From: DATBHM01 sp963772375
GTDB taxonomy: Bacteria; Actinomycetota; UBA4738; JACQTL01
DNA: 64,000 bases
Assembly (NCBI GenBank): GCA_963772375.1
Contig: CAVYXG010000007.1
Span: 1 to 64,000 of the forward strand
Direction of reading: 5' to 3'
This document shows positions 15,911 to 25,156 of the stretch, piece by piece. A program made the position numbers and the translations under genes. Under the pieces are notes generated by a model, which saw only the letters and a program-made list of their open reading frames with translations, did not search any database and was not told the origin of the DNA. The stretch's first letter is position 1. Every line of letters begins with the position of its first letter.

Positions 15911-17527
15911 ATGGCTGACCACGACCAGGAACACGACACCGAGGAATTCGAGCTCGAGCCTGCGGCAGGAGAGCCGGCCGGCGCGCCCGAGCCCGAGCAC
16001 CGCGAGCCGGCCCCGCAGCCCGACCCGGCCGCCTCGTTCCGTCACGACTCGTTCGTGGCCCCGGACGATCGCCACGGCTTCCGCGCAGCGGCGGCGCCCG
16101 GACAGCCGCGGTCCGCGCCGCCTCCCCGCCCTGCCGAGGACCGATCGGACGACTGGTTCTGGTGGACGGACGGCGAGACCCACCGTCCCGTGACGGCGAT
16201 CCCGCCCCGGCCGGACCGGCCGGCGGGTCAGCCTGCCTGGGGCGGCGCGACGCCCAACGCGCCGTGGTCCCCGACCCCGATCGGCTGGCACGGGCCCCAG
16301 CACGCGCAGCCCCGGCGCGGCCGGGCCGGCGCCATCGTCGCAGCGGTCGTCGCCTCCGCCGTGCTCATCGCATCCGGCGTCGGCATCGGGTGGGGCCTGT
16401 CCCAGCCCGGTTCACGCTCGGGAGCGTTCACCAATCCCCCGCTGAGCGGCAACGTGGGCGGTGGCAACCCCAGCGTCGGCGGCGGCACCACGAACCCCGG
16501 CGGCGGCTCGAGCTCGAGCGGCAGCACGGGGAACGGCAGCACCTCGAACGGCACGGGCGGCTCGGCCGACGCGCAGCAGGTGGCCCAGGGCGTCCTCCCG
16601 GCGCTGGTCGTCATTCGCACGGAGATCGGCTCGGGCGCTCCGGGCATCGGCCCCGAGGGCGCGGCCGCAGGCACCGGCATGCTCCTCACCTCGAACGGCG
16701 AGGTGCTCACGAACAACCACGTGATCCGCGGCTCCACGAGCATCGAGGCAACCACCTCGAACGGCCAGACCTTCGACGCACACGTGATCGGGGCCGACCC
16801 CGGAGACGACGTCGCGCTGATCCAGCTCGAGGGCGCGTCCGGGCTCCCGACGATCAGGACGGACACGGGCGACGTCACCAAGGGCACGCCTGTCGTCGCG
16901 ATCGGCAACGCCTACGGCACCGGCAACCCGTCCGCAACGACCGGGACGATCACCGGGCTGGACCGGACCATCACGGCCGGGGACCCGGGCAGCCCGTCCG
17001 AGCGGCTCCACGGCGTCCTGCAGACGAACGCCCCCATCGCCCCCGGCGACTCCGGCGGCGCGCTCGTCGACACGCAGGGCGAGGTCCTCGGCATGATCAC
17101 CGCGGCCACGCAGACGTCGGCCTTCACCAAGACCTCGACCGAGGGCTACGCGATCACGATCGGCGACGCGCTCGACATCGTGAATCTGATCCAGACGGGC
17201 GACACGAACGGCGGCGACATCATCTACGGACGGCCTGGACTGCTCGGCGTGCAGGTCCGCAACCTGACCGGCTCGGCCGCCGCCCGGCTCGGCGTGTCCT
17301 CCGGTGCCTTCGTGATCCAGGTGGTCCCCAACACGCCGGCCGCGGGTGCCGGCATGCGGAACGGCTCGGCGATCACCAACATCGACGGACACGCCATCGG
17401 CTCCGCGCAGGACGTCACCGACGTCATGCACTCCACGAAGCCCGGCGACACCGCGAGCATCACCTGGGTCGACGCCTCCGGTCAGCACTCGGCCACGGTG
17501 CAGCTGATCGAAGCCCCCGCCGTCTAA
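15911..17527 (+). CDS. HtrA/DegP-like membrane-anchored serine protease with PDZ domain
   Basis: A 538-residue protein. A 130-residue acidic, Pro-rich cytoplasmic region precedes one membrane helix (IVAAVVASAVLIASGVGIGWG, about 138-158), then a Gly/Ser/Asn linker (about 175-215). The trypsin-like domain carries the triad H270 (NNHVI), D300 (DDVALIQL) and S381 (GDSGGAL), and a PDZ domain occupies about 440-535. The layout matches actinobacterial HtrA/PepD proteases, which degrade misfolded proteins outside the membrane. GAGGGA precedes the ATG. It follows the two-component genes and is probably part of their regulon. Confidence 0.9.
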   Translation: MADHDQEHDTEEFELEPAAGEPAGAPEPEHREPAPQPDPAASFRHDSFVAPDDRHGFRAAAAPGQPRSAPPPRPAEDRSDDWFWWTDGETHRPVTAIPPRPDRPAGQPAWGGATPNAPWSPTPIGWHGPQHAQPRRGRAGAIVAAVVASAVLIASGVGIGWGLSQPGSRSGAFTNPPLSGNVGGGNPSVGGGTTNPGGGSSSSGSTGNGSTSNGTGGSADAQQVAQGVLPALVVIRTEIGSGAPGIGPEGAAAGTGMLLTSNGEVLTNNHVIRGSTSIEATTSNGQTFDAHVIGADPGDDVALIQLEGASGLPTIRTDTGDVTKGTPVVAIGNAYGTGNPSATTGTITGLDRTITAGDPGSPSERLHGVLQTNAPIAPGDSGGALVDTQGEVLGMITAATQTSAFTKTSTEGYAITIGDALDIVNLIQTGDTNGGDIIYGRPGLLGVQVRNLTGSAAARLGVSSGAFVIQVVPNTPAAGAGMRNGSAITNIDGHAIGSAQDVTDVMHSTKPGDTASITWVDASGQHSATVQLIEAPAV

Positions 17528-17543
17528 AGCCCCTTCCACTCGC

Positions 17544-17586
17544 CCCCGGCCGGCCCCGACCACCACGATGTCGGTGCCGGCCGGGG
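17544..17586. terminator. Hairpin terminator between convergent genes
   Basis: An 11-base-pair perfect GC stem (CCCCGGCCGGC at 17544-17554 with its complement at 17576-17586) extends inward by further pairs. It lies 16 bases after the protease stop and faces the TfoX-like gene on the other strand. Confidence 0.65.
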
Positions 17587-17601
17587 TGCGACCGCCCCCG
17601 T

Positions 17602-17973
17602 TCAGCGCTTCTTGGCCTGTTTCGGGGGGAGCTCCTCCGCCCAGTCGAGCGAACGGCCGGCCCACTCGCGAACCCGCTCCGGGTCGCCGCGCCAGGACTC
17701 CGGCAGCACGACGTACTCCTTCATCGGCCGTCCCGGCATCGGCGAGAACGGCGCCCCGCCCTCCGCGGCCAGCGCGTCCCGGTCCCCGTCGGGCAACCGG
17801 ACGAACACGTCCTGCCCGAACAGCCCCATGAACAGGTTCCCGTTCACGAACGCGGCACTGTTGCCGAACATCGGCCGGATCCGCACCTCGGGATGGTCCG
17901 GGACGACCGATTCGAAGAACGCCTTCGCCTCCTCGTCCGGCTTGGGGATCGGGGGCATCGAGGTCGGACTCAT
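17602..17973 (-). CDS. TfoX/Sxy N-terminal domain protein
   Basis: A 123-residue protein matching the TfoX N-terminal domain: VRIRPMFGNSAAFVNGNLFMGLFGQDVFVRL is the core signature (metal- and DNA-independent alpha/beta fold), followed by a helical segment with MKEYVVLPESW. In gammaproteobacteria TfoX regulates competence; in actinobacteria these short proteins are of unknown role, and the name should not be taken as function. GGAGGAG precedes the ATG. It is a single gene between convergent and divergent neighbours. Confidence 0.75.
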   Translation of the reverse strand: MSPTSMPPIPKPDEEAKAFFESVVPDHPEVRIRPMFGNSAAFVNGNLFMGLFGQDVFVRLPDGDRDALAAEGGAPFSPMPGRPMKEYVVLPESWRGDPERVREWAGRSLDWAEELPPKQAKKR

Positions 17974-18061
17974 CGGACTCCTCCGATCGCCGTCTGATAT
18001 GGACGGCCGACCATAGCGCGACCGGGTCCGGGTACGCTCCGGTCGACGGGAGGGTGGAACG

Positions 18062-19801
18062 GTGGCACGGATCGGCGTCGTCGGGAGCGGCACCATGGGC
18101 TCGGGGATCGCCGAGACGTGCGCTCGGGCCGGGCTCGAGGTCTCGGTCCTCGTGCTGGACGACGCCCACGAGGAGGCGGGGGGGGCGAGGATCCGGGCCT
18201 CGCTCGACCGGGCGTTCGCCGACGACCGCGTGGTGGCGGCCGAGCGCGATGCCGCGCTCGGACGGATCTCGTTCTCGACGTCGATCCGTGAGCTCGCGGA
18301 AGCCGCCATCGTCATCGAGGCAGTGCCCGAACGCCTGGACCTCAAGCGCGAGGTCTTCCGCGAGCTCGGCGCCGCCTGTCCGGGCTCCGTGCTGGCGACG
18401 AACACCTCGTCGCTCCCCGTGATCGAGCTCGCCGCCGCGTCCGGGATGCCCGGCCGCGTGGTGGGGCTCCACTTCTTCAACCCGGCCCCGGCCATGCCCC
18501 TCGTGGAGCTGGTCACGACGATGGCGACGGACCCGTCGGCGCGGGACGAGGCGGCGGCGCTGGTCGACTCGCTCGGGAAGACCGCCGTGGCGTGCCGCGA
18601 CCGGGCCGGGTTCATCGCCAACCTGTTGCTGTTCCCCTATCTGAACGAGGCCGTCCGGCTGCTCGACGCCGGTGCCGCCACCCGCGACGACATCGACACC
18701 GCGATGCGGCTCGGCGCGGGGCACCCCATGGGTCCGCTCGAGCTCATCGACCTCATCGGGCTCGACGCCTGCGCGGAGATCCTGGAGTCGCTGCACCGGC
18801 AGTTCGCGGAGCCCCGGTTCGCCCCGGCGCCGGCGCTTCGCGAACGGATCGCGGCGGGATTCACCGGCCGGAAGGCCGGGCGCGGGTTCTACGTCGAGGG
18901 CGAACCGGCCGCCGGCTCGAGCTCCGACGTGGAGGACGTCGGTTCATCGTTCGAATCCGCAGTGCTCGGGGTGGCCGGGACGGGGATCGTCGGGTCGGGT
19001 CTGGCCGAGACCGCCGCCCGCGCGGGCCTCGACGTCCGGTGCTGGGGCAGGAGCGACGAATCCGCCCGCCGCGCCCTCGAGGAGGTCCAACGGTCCACGG
19101 CCCGGGCGGTCGAGCGCGGCCGCATGGACGACGCGGCGCGGGACGAGACGCTGGCACGGATCGCCGTCACCTCGGACCTCGACTCGCTGGCGGGGTGCGG
19201 GTTCGTCGTCGAGGCGATCGCCGAGGACCTCGACGCGAAACGCGACCTGTTCGGCCGGCTGGACGCGCTCGCGCCCGCGGGGGCCGTCCTGGCGACGGCC
19301 ACGTCGTCGCTCCCGGTCGTGCAGGTCGCCGCCGCCACGGGGCGGCCCGAACAAGTGCTGGGATTCCACGTGTTCAACCCGGTGCCATCGATGCGTCTCG
19401 TGGAGCTGGTACGGACGGTGGCCACCTCCGATGGGGCCGCGGCGGCCGGCGAGCGTCTGGCGAGACGCCTCGGCAAGACCGTGGTGCACTGCCGGGACCG
19501 GGCCGGGTTCATCGTCAACCGCCTGCTGTTCCCCTATCTCAACGACGCCGCGCGCATGGTCGAGGAGGGCTATGCGAGCGTGGACGACGTCGACACGGTG
19601 ATGACGCTCGGATGCCGCCATCCCCTCGGACCGCTCGGGCTGATCGACCTCGTCGGCGTTGACGTCACCGTGGAGATCATGCGGAGCCTGCATCGCGAGC
19701 TGCTCGAGCCGGCGTACGCGCCCGTCCCGATCCTGGAACAGATGGTGGCCGCGGGCTTCCTCGGCCGGAAGTCGGGCCGGGGGTTCATCACACCGGACTG
19801 A
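18062..19801 (+). CDS. Duplicated and fused 3-hydroxyacyl-CoA dehydrogenase
   Basis: A 579-residue protein made of two complete dehydrogenases in tandem (about 1-285 and 300-579). Each half has a Rossmann fold (GVVGSGTMGSG; GVAGTGIVGSG), the TSSLPV serine loop, the catalytic His in HFFNP or HVFNP, the VELV glutamate, and a GFI(A/V)N helical domain with FPYLN. Both halves therefore keep the Ser-His-Glu-Asn set expected for NAD-dependent oxidation of 3-hydroxyacyl-CoA in beta-oxidation. No enoyl-CoA hydratase domain is present, which sets it apart from FadB/FadJ. The start is a GTG. Internal fusion of two full enzymes is unusual and may mimic the natural dimer. Confidence 0.85.
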   Translation: MARIGVVGSGTMGSGIAETCARAGLEVSVLVLDDAHEEAGGARIRASLDRAFADDRVVAAERDAALGRISFSTSIRELAEAAIVIEAVPERLDLKREVFRELGAACPGSVLATNTSSLPVIELAAASGMPGRVVGLHFFNPAPAMPLVELVTTMATDPSARDEAAALVDSLGKTAVACRDRAGFIANLLLFPYLNEAVRLLDAGAATRDDIDTAMRLGAGHPMGPLELIDLIGLDACAEILESLHRQFAEPRFAPAPALRERIAAGFTGRKAGRGFYVEGEPAAGSSSDVEDVGSSFESAVLGVAGTGIVGSGLAETAARAGLDVRCWGRSDESARRALEEVQRSTARAVERGRMDDAARDETLARIAVTSDLDSLAGCGFVVEAIAEDLDAKRDLFGRLDALAPAGAVLATATSSLPVVQVAAATGRPEQVLGFHVFNPVPSMRLVELVRTVATSDGAAAAGERLARRLGKTVVHCRDRAGFIVNRLLFPYLNDAARMVEEGYASVDDVDTVMTLGCRHPLGPLGLIDLVGVDVTVEIMRSLHRELLEPAYAPVPILEQMVAAGFLGRKSGRGFITPD

Positions 19802-20006
19802 TCGGGCCCGCGAAACCCGTTGCGGCGCATCCTGTCCCGGGGGGCGTTCGGCTGGTACGCTGGGTGCACGGGTGGCGAGGCCACCCCGTGAGGTTCGCGG
19901 TTCCGGTTCCCCTTCTTTCAGCGGCGATCTCGGCGAGTCGAACTTCCCCCGAGTGAAGCCGTGTCGCGCCCGCAAGCCCGGCACAGCAGAAGGAGTTGAA
20001 CCGATC
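19802..20006 (+). promoter_or_regulatory. Leader region of the DEAD-box helicase gene
   Basis: About 205 bases upstream of the helicase contain a small hairpin (GGGTGGC-GAG-GCCACCC, about 19870-19886) followed by a pyrimidine-rich stretch (ccttctttc). Long structured leaders are common on helicase and cold-shock mRNAs. No known riboswitch was recognised. Confidence 0.3.
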
Positions 20007-21197
20007 GTGTCCGAATCCACTTTCGCCGGCCTCGGCGTGTCGGCGGGCGTCGTCAAGGCGCTCGCGGCCCGGGGCATCGAGCGACCGTTCCCCATCCAGA
20101 CGCTGGTCATGGCCGACGCCCTCGCCGGGCGTGACGTCCTGGCCAAGTCCCGGACCGGCTCCGGCAAGACGCTGGCGTTCGCGCTGCCGCTCGTCGAGCG
20201 TGTGCTGGCCAACGGCCGGAAGCCGTCCGCCCTGGTGCTCGTCCCCACCCGGGAGCTGGCGGTCCAGGTCGCGGACGAGTTCCGCGAGGTCGCCAAGGCC
20301 AAGAACCTCAAGGTCGCCCTGGCGTACGGCGGCACCCGTGTGGTCGAGCAGGGCAAGCGCGCCGCGACGTCCGACATCCTGATCGCCACCCCCGGACGCC
20401 TCGAGGACCTCGCCCAGCGCCGCATGATCTCGCTGGACGGCGTCTCGATGCTCGTTCTCGACGAGGCCGACCGGATGCTCGACATGGGGTTCCAGCCCCA
20501 GGTCGACCGGATCGTCAAGCGCCTCGGCGCGAACCGTCAGACCATGTTCTTCTCGGCGACGCTCGACGGGCAGGTCGGCCGGCTGGCCCGCGCCTACACG
20601 CGCGACGCCCGCCTCCACGAGGTCGAGTCGCCGCGCGAGACCGTCGACGAGGCCGACCACCGGTTCATCCCGGTGACCGCCCAGGGCAAGGTCGACGCGC
20701 TGATCGAGTTCCTCGGCGAGGACCGCGCCAAGACGCTGGTGTTCGTCCGGACGAAGCGCGGCGCCGACCGCCTGGCCTGGAAGCTCCGCCAGCAGGGCAT
20801 CAAGTGCGTCGCCATGCACGGCGACCTCTCGCAGCCCGTGCGTGAGCGGGCGCTCCGCGACTTCGAGTCGGGCAAGACCGACGTGCTCGTCGCGACCGAC
20901 ATCGCCGCGCGCGGCCTGGACCTCGAGCGCATCAGCCACGTCGTGAACTACGACCCGCCGGAGGACGACAAGGCCTACGTCCACCGGGTCGGCCGCACCG
21001 CGCGGGCCGGCCGGACCGGCACGGGCGTCACGTTCGTCACCCCGGAGCAGCAGGGCGACATCGGCCGCATGGCCGCGCGCCTCAAGCTGCACGAGGACTT
21101 CGAGGCCGAGGGCATGAAGGTCGCGCCCCCCCGCATCGTGTTCAGCGGCAAGTCCGGCCGCTACTCCAACCTCCGCCGCCAGCGCGCCCGCCGGTAA
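20007..21197 (+). CDS. DEAD-box ATP-dependent RNA helicase
   Basis: A 396-residue helicase core without long extensions. Motifs in order: Q motif (FPIQ), I (SRTGSGKT, about 47), Ia (PTRELA), Ib (TPGR), II (DEAD near 150), III (SAT), IV (TLVFVRTK), V (ARGLD) and VI (HRVGRTARAGR). The short basic C-terminus (RYSNLRRQRARR) probably helps bind RNA. Such proteins unwind short duplexes in ribosome assembly or mRNA decay (RhlE/CsdA-like). The GTG at 20007 has AGGAG 11 bases upstream. Confidence 0.9.
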   Translation: MSESTFAGLGVSAGVVKALAARGIERPFPIQTLVMADALAGRDVLAKSRTGSGKTLAFALPLVERVLANGRKPSALVLVPTRELAVQVADEFREVAKAKNLKVALAYGGTRVVEQGKRAATSDILIATPGRLEDLAQRRMISLDGVSMLVLDEADRMLDMGFQPQVDRIVKRLGANRQTMFFSATLDGQVGRLARAYTRDARLHEVESPRETVDEADHRFIPVTAQGKVDALIEFLGEDRAKTLVFVRTKRGADRLAWKLRQQGIKCVAMHGDLSQPVRERALRDFESGKTDVLVATDIAARGLDLERISHVVNYDPPEDDKAYVHRVGRTARAGRTGTGVTFVTPEQQGDIGRMAARLKLHEDFEAEGMKVAPPRIVFSGKSGRYSNLRRQRARR

Positions 21198-21222
21198 CCG
21201 GAGGGCGCGCCGGCGGGGGCGC
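21182..21222. terminator. GC hairpin at the convergent helicase/exported-protein junction
   Basis: CCCGCCGG (21187-21194) pairs with CCGGCGGG (21210-21217), with further GC pairing outside. The stem overlaps the helicase stop codon and lies before the stop of the minus-strand gene at 21229. Confidence 0.4.
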
Positions 21223-21228
21223 ACGGAA

Positions 21229-21942
21229 CTACGACGGGTTGGTCCCCTTGATCCCCCAGCAGAAGACGGTCACGTTGCCGCCCTCGAAGTTGTAGTAGCA
21301 ATGCACCCAGAGCGACGCCGCCAGGCTCGCGGAGCCCGTGTTCGTGACCAGCATGTCGAGGAAGTCGACGCCGGTCCCGGTGGCGGGCCCCACGACCTCG
21401 CTGGTGCCGTGCAGGACCCCGAACGAGGCGCCCGCGCCCGCCAGGGTGAACGGCGTGCCGATCAGGTTGCCCGTGCCGTTCGTGTTGGTGATCTGGAGCT
21501 GGGTGTGGTTGGTGCTGTTCCCGGCCGTGAACAGGTTCAGCCCGATGGCCGGGTCGGAGAACAGGAACTGGGGGCTGGCGGTGTTGGCGAGGCCCGCGCC
21601 GAACAGGACCCGCGTCGAGCGCTCGAATGCGGACGGGAGCAGGCCGTTCAGCTCGAGCGCGTTGTCCGCCGTGGCCGCCGCGGGCACCTTCCCCAGCGTG
21701 GCCTCGTCGATGTCGTCGCCCTTGAGGGAGTTGTCGACCACCTTGGCGCCGGTCACCGAGTTCGAGTGCAACTTCCCCTGCGTGACGGCGGTCGCGTGGA
21801 TCTTCGGCGTCGTCACGGCGCCGTCCTTGATGTCGTTCGTGCCGATCAGCCCCGCCGCGTAGCCCACACCGCCCAGCGAGATCACGAGGGCGATCGTCGC
21901 GACCACCATGGCCGGCGACGGCCGCATCCTGCGGATGTCCAT
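21229..21942 (-). CDS. Exported protein with DIKDGAVTT-type repeats
   Basis: A 237-residue protein. The N-terminal signal anchor (MVVATIALVISLGGVGYAAG) is followed by short repeats of the pattern (N/D)(D/S)(I/L)xxGxVTxxKI...GAKVVDNSL (about 45-95). This arrangement is typical of a large, uncharacterised group of exported proteins in Thermoleophilia and related actinobacteria. The C-terminal 130 residues are a beta-rich, Asn/Thr/Gly-rich domain with two cysteines near the end (WVHCYYNFEG, VTVFCWG). GGAGGAGG precedes the ATG at 21942. The function is unknown; a cell-surface role is likely. Confidence 0.65.
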   Translation of the reverse strand: MDIRRMRPSPAMVVATIALVISLGGVGYAAGLIGTNDIKDGAVTTPKIHATAVTQGKLHSNSVTGAKVVDNSLKGDDIDEATLGKVPAAATADNALELNGLLPSAFERSTRVLFGAGLANTASPQFLFSDPAIGLNLFTAGNSTNHTQLQITNTNGTGNLIGTPFTLAGAGASFGVLHGTSEVVGPATGTGVDFLDMLVTNTGSASLAASLWVHCYYNFEGGNVTVFCWGIKGTNPS

Positions 21943-22023
21943 CCGATCTCCTCCTCCCGGTGCTCCGGACAAAGTGGCAAATCCTGCCACGGGGGATGGA
22001 GATATTGCGAGTGGGGGTTGGGA

Positions 22024-22398
22024 TCAGTCGCCGGTCGCCACCACGCCGGCCGTCTCGATCATCAGCAGGGCGCTGCGGATCGGCACGACCGGGCGGTGCA
22101 GAACGCCCTTCGGAACCGTGAACGCCTGACGCGGCTTCAGCTCGACCGTGCGGTCCTCGAGCTCGATGTGGAAGTCGCCGTCGAGCAGGAGGAAGAACTC
22201 GTCCTCCTCGTCGTGCTTGTGCCAGTGGAACTCGCCGTGCAGCACGCCGAGCCGGATCAGGCTGTCGTTCACCCGGCACAGGGTCCAGTTGACCCAGGGC
22301 TCGGTCGTGTCGTCGATGACCTTCTGGACGTCCATCACTTCGAGGAGGCCGAACAGCGGCTCCTCGTGGATCTCGTATTGGGTTCCCTCTTCGGCCAT
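22024..22398 (-). CDS. Cupin-domain protein
   Basis: A 124-residue single-domain cupin. Metal-binding motif 1 is HWHKHDEEDEFFLLLDG (His, His, Glu) and motif 2 is centred on VPKGVLHRPV (His). This would bind one metal ion in a small beta barrel. Cupins of this size include isomerases and dioxygenases, but also sugar- or regulator-binding proteins; no substrate can be given. GGGAG lies about nine bases upstream of the chosen ATG. It stands alone on the minus strand between the exported protein and the GGDEF-EAL gene. Confidence 0.8.
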   Translation of the reverse strand: MAEEGTQYEIHEEPLFGLLEVMDVQKVIDDTTEPWVNWTLCRVNDSLIRLGVLHGEFHWHKHDEEDEFFLLLDGDFHIELEDRTVELKPRQAFTVPKGVLHRPVVPIRSALLMIETAGVVATGD

Positions 22399-22512
22399 GG
22401 GCGATCGACTCCCTTCGGAGGTGGACGGGGGCGCCGCTCCCGATCCGGCCGTGGGGACGGCGTGGCGCTCGGGCGATTGGACCACGGGAACGGCGGGACC
22501 CGCCTCGGAACG

Positions 22513-25110
22513 TCAGTCGGCCAGAGAACGGGCCACCGGGAGGACGGCGGAGCCGGTGTCGTTCGCCATCGAACGCAGCAGGCGGTACGTGTCGTTGGCG
22601 CCCACCGGCCGGCTGTACAGGTAGCCCTGGCCGAGGCCGCACCCCAGGTCCCGGAGCATCCGGGCCTGCCCCGGGTACTCGATCCCCTCGCCGACGGTGA
22701 CGAGGCCAAGCGATCCTGCCATGCGCAGGATGGCATCGACGATCGTCGTGTTGGCCCCGACCCCGACCAGGCGGTCCACGAACGGCTTGGGGATCTTGAC
22801 CATCTCGATAGGGAACTCGGCGAGCCTCGCGAGCGACGAGTAGCCGGTGCCGAAGTCGTCGATGGAGAGGCGGATCCCCAGCTCGCGCAGTCTTCGCATC
22901 GCCTCCAGCGCGCCGTGCTCGTCGCGGATCACGCTCGACTCGGTGATCTCGACCGTCAGCCGGCGGGCGTCGAGGTGCGTACGGGTCAGCGCGAGGGCGA
23001 GCTCCTCCACGAGCCGGAGGCTGGTCAGCTCGTCCGGCGCGATGTTCACCCACAGGCCGAGGTCCGCCGCGCCCGGGAGGAGAGCTCCCCACGAGCTGGC
23101 GCACGCGAACGCCTGCTCGCGCACGCTCGCGCCGATCGCCGAGATCAAGCCGGTCTCCTCGGCCACCCCGAGGAAGTCGTCCGGCCGGAGCAGGCCGCGC
23201 ACCGGGTGCTGCCAGCGCGCCAGCGCCTCGAACGCCTGGATCGCCCCGTCGACGAGCGAGACGACCGGCTGGAAGTGCACGATGAATTCCTCTCGTTCGA
23301 TCCCCCGTTCGAGCTCGAGCGCCAGCTCGCGGCGCCGGCGGAGGCGATCGTGGAATGCCGGGAGGTACAGGACGGACCGGTGCTCCGAGCTCTTCGCCGT
23401 GTACATCGCGATGTCGGCGTTCCGGAGCAGTTCGTCGGCGGTGGCCTCGCCCGTCCGGGCCGCCGCGATGCCGATGCTCGCATGCACCATGGCCTGATGC
23501 CCCGACGAGAGCAGGAACGGCGCGTCGATCGCGTCCGCAAGGCGCTGGGCGGTGCGCTCGGCGCCTTCGGCGTCGGTGTTCGGCAGGAGGACGGCGAACT
23601 CGTCCCCGCCCAGCCGGGCTGGCGTGTCCCCGGGGCGCACAGTGTTGCGGATCCGCTCGGCCACCTGGGCGAGGAGGTCGTCGCCCGCTGCGTGACCCCA
23701 GCTGTCGTTCACCAGCTTGAAGCGATCGAGGTCAATGTACAGGAGGGCGTCTGTCGACTCCCCGCGCTCGCGTGCGAGCGCACCGGCGACCATCTCCGAG
23801 AAGAGCCGCCGGTTCGGCAGTGCGGTGAGGGTGTCGTAGTGCGCCTGGTGGCTAAGCTCCTCCTTCAGCTCGGTCACCTGGGCGAGGGACCGTTCGAGCC
23901 GCCCGTTCTCGAGGAGCACGGCGGCGTGTCCCCCGAAGGTCTCGAACAGGGACAGGTCCTCCTCCGAGAACGTGCTGACGTCGCTCACCCGTCCGCCCAC
24001 CACGAGGAGGCCGAAGACCCGCTCCTCGCCACGGAGCGCGCCGACCACGGCGTCCTCCAGCCCGCGAACGGCCAGGAAGTCGTCCAGCGGATTGGGCCCG
24101 CGGCGACGTGGAAGGAGCGCCGGGCGGTCCGCCGCGCCCGTTCGCCCGAGCGCGTCGGCGTCCACGGGCGTGAGCGTCTCCGGCACCATCAGCGTCTGGC
24201 CCGAGGAGCCGCTCACGCTGCGAAGGACCGGCTCACCGGGGGTCGGCGACGACAACAGGATCTCCGCATAGTCGGCCCGCAGGAGCCGCCGGGCCGCCAC
24301 CAGCAGCTCGCCCACCGCGAGGCCGAACTCGGGCGCGCCCTGGGTCGCACGCATCGACTCGTACAGGAACTCGAGATGCTCGCGGTGCTCCCGCTGCCGC
24401 ATGTAGCCTCGGAAGGCCAGTCCGCACGCCACCAGGGGCAGGACGAGGAGGAGCGTCGCCCGAGGGTCGCTGTTGATGAGCTCGACCGCGAGCAGGCCCA
24501 AACAGGTCGTTGCGGTCACCCCCACCAGGGACGTGAGAAGTGTCCGGGGCAGCTGGGGAGCCGAGAACCTTCCCTCCGCGACCGCGATCACGGAGGACAC
24601 CAGCAGCACCCCGGCGACATGCGCCGATCCCGCCGCCACGAGCGCGAGGACCCACGCCCCTTCACCGACGCGGCCCGGGACGAAGAAGCTCCGGAAGATC
24701 AACACGGCCAGCGCGGTGCACAGCGGGATCTCGGCCATGTTGAAGGCGAACTTGATGGGCTTCTGGCGGCGGTGGACCGCGAGGGCCAGCCCCGCCCCCG
24801 CCATCTGGGCGGTCAGCAGCACCGCCGGCGCTGCGAAGAACAGGCCGAGCACCAGGCCGATCTCGGATGCCGACAGGGTGTGCGCCTGCTTGCGGAAGTG
24901 CAGGTGCGCCACGAACGTCTCCGCAAGGTAGAAGGCGATCGCCAGGACCAACCAGGGAATGAGGGTCGCTCCTCCCGGCGCGCCGAAACGAAGGAGGACC
25001 ACCGTCCACAGACCCGCGGCGACGAGCCCCACCGCGCAGATGAACCACCACACACGGGCGGTGCCGGACCGCACCGTCGAGCGCGTCAATTCACCAGTTG
25101 CCGCGTCCAC
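22513..25110 (-). CDS. Membrane GAF-GGDEF-EAL cyclic-di-GMP protein
   Basis: An 865-residue protein. About 230 residues with six to seven membrane helices (WFICAVGLVAAGLWTVVLL onward) precede a GAF-like domain (about 240-400). A GGDEF domain follows (about 420-580) with an intact LGGDEFAVLL motif, then an EAL domain (about 600-850) with FEALARW near 625, NIAPDEL, ITES, DDFGTGYSSL and GEGIE. The GGDEF and most EAL catalytic residues are present. The usual LKID strand reads VKIP, so the phosphodiesterase half may be altered. The protein is likely a bifunctional cyclic-di-GMP enzyme sensing a membrane or ligand signal. Confidence 0.9.
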   Translation of the reverse strand: MDAATGELTRSTVRSGTARVWWFICAVGLVAAGLWTVVLLRFGAPGGATLIPWLVLAIAFYLAETFVAHLHFRKQAHTLSASEIGLVLGLFFAAPAVLLTAQMAGAGLALAVHRRQKPIKFAFNMAEIPLCTALAVLIFRSFFVPGRVGEGAWVLALVAAGSAHVAGVLLVSSVIAVAEGRFSAPQLPRTLLTSLVGVTATTCLGLLAVELINSDPRATLLLVLPLVACGLAFRGYMRQREHREHLEFLYESMRATQGAPEFGLAVGELLVAARRLLRADYAEILLSSPTPGEPVLRSVSGSSGQTLMVPETLTPVDADALGRTGAADRPALLPRRRGPNPLDDFLAVRGLEDAVVGALRGEERVFGLLVVGGRVSDVSTFSEEDLSLFETFGGHAAVLLENGRLERSLAQVTELKEELSHQAHYDTLTALPNRRLFSEMVAGALARERGESTDALLYIDLDRFKLVNDSWGHAAGDDLLAQVAERIRNTVRPGDTPARLGGDEFAVLLPNTDAEGAERTAQRLADAIDAPFLLSSGHQAMVHASIGIAAARTGEATADELLRNADIAMYTAKSSEHRSVLYLPAFHDRLRRRRELALELERGIEREEFIVHFQPVVSLVDGAIQAFEALARWQHPVRGLLRPDDFLGVAEETGLISAIGASVREQAFACASSWGALLPGAADLGLWVNIAPDELTSLRLVEELALALTRTHLDARRLTVEITESSVIRDEHGALEAMRRLRELGIRLSIDDFGTGYSSLARLAEFPIEMVKIPKPFVDRLVGVGANTTIVDAILRMAGSLGLVTVGEGIEYPGQARMLRDLGCGLGQGYLYSRPVGANDTYRLLRSMANDTGSAVLPVARSLAD

Positions 25111-25156
25111 AACCCTTCTCCGTCATCGACCCCGCAGCGGACACGCCGCGAGCGGC

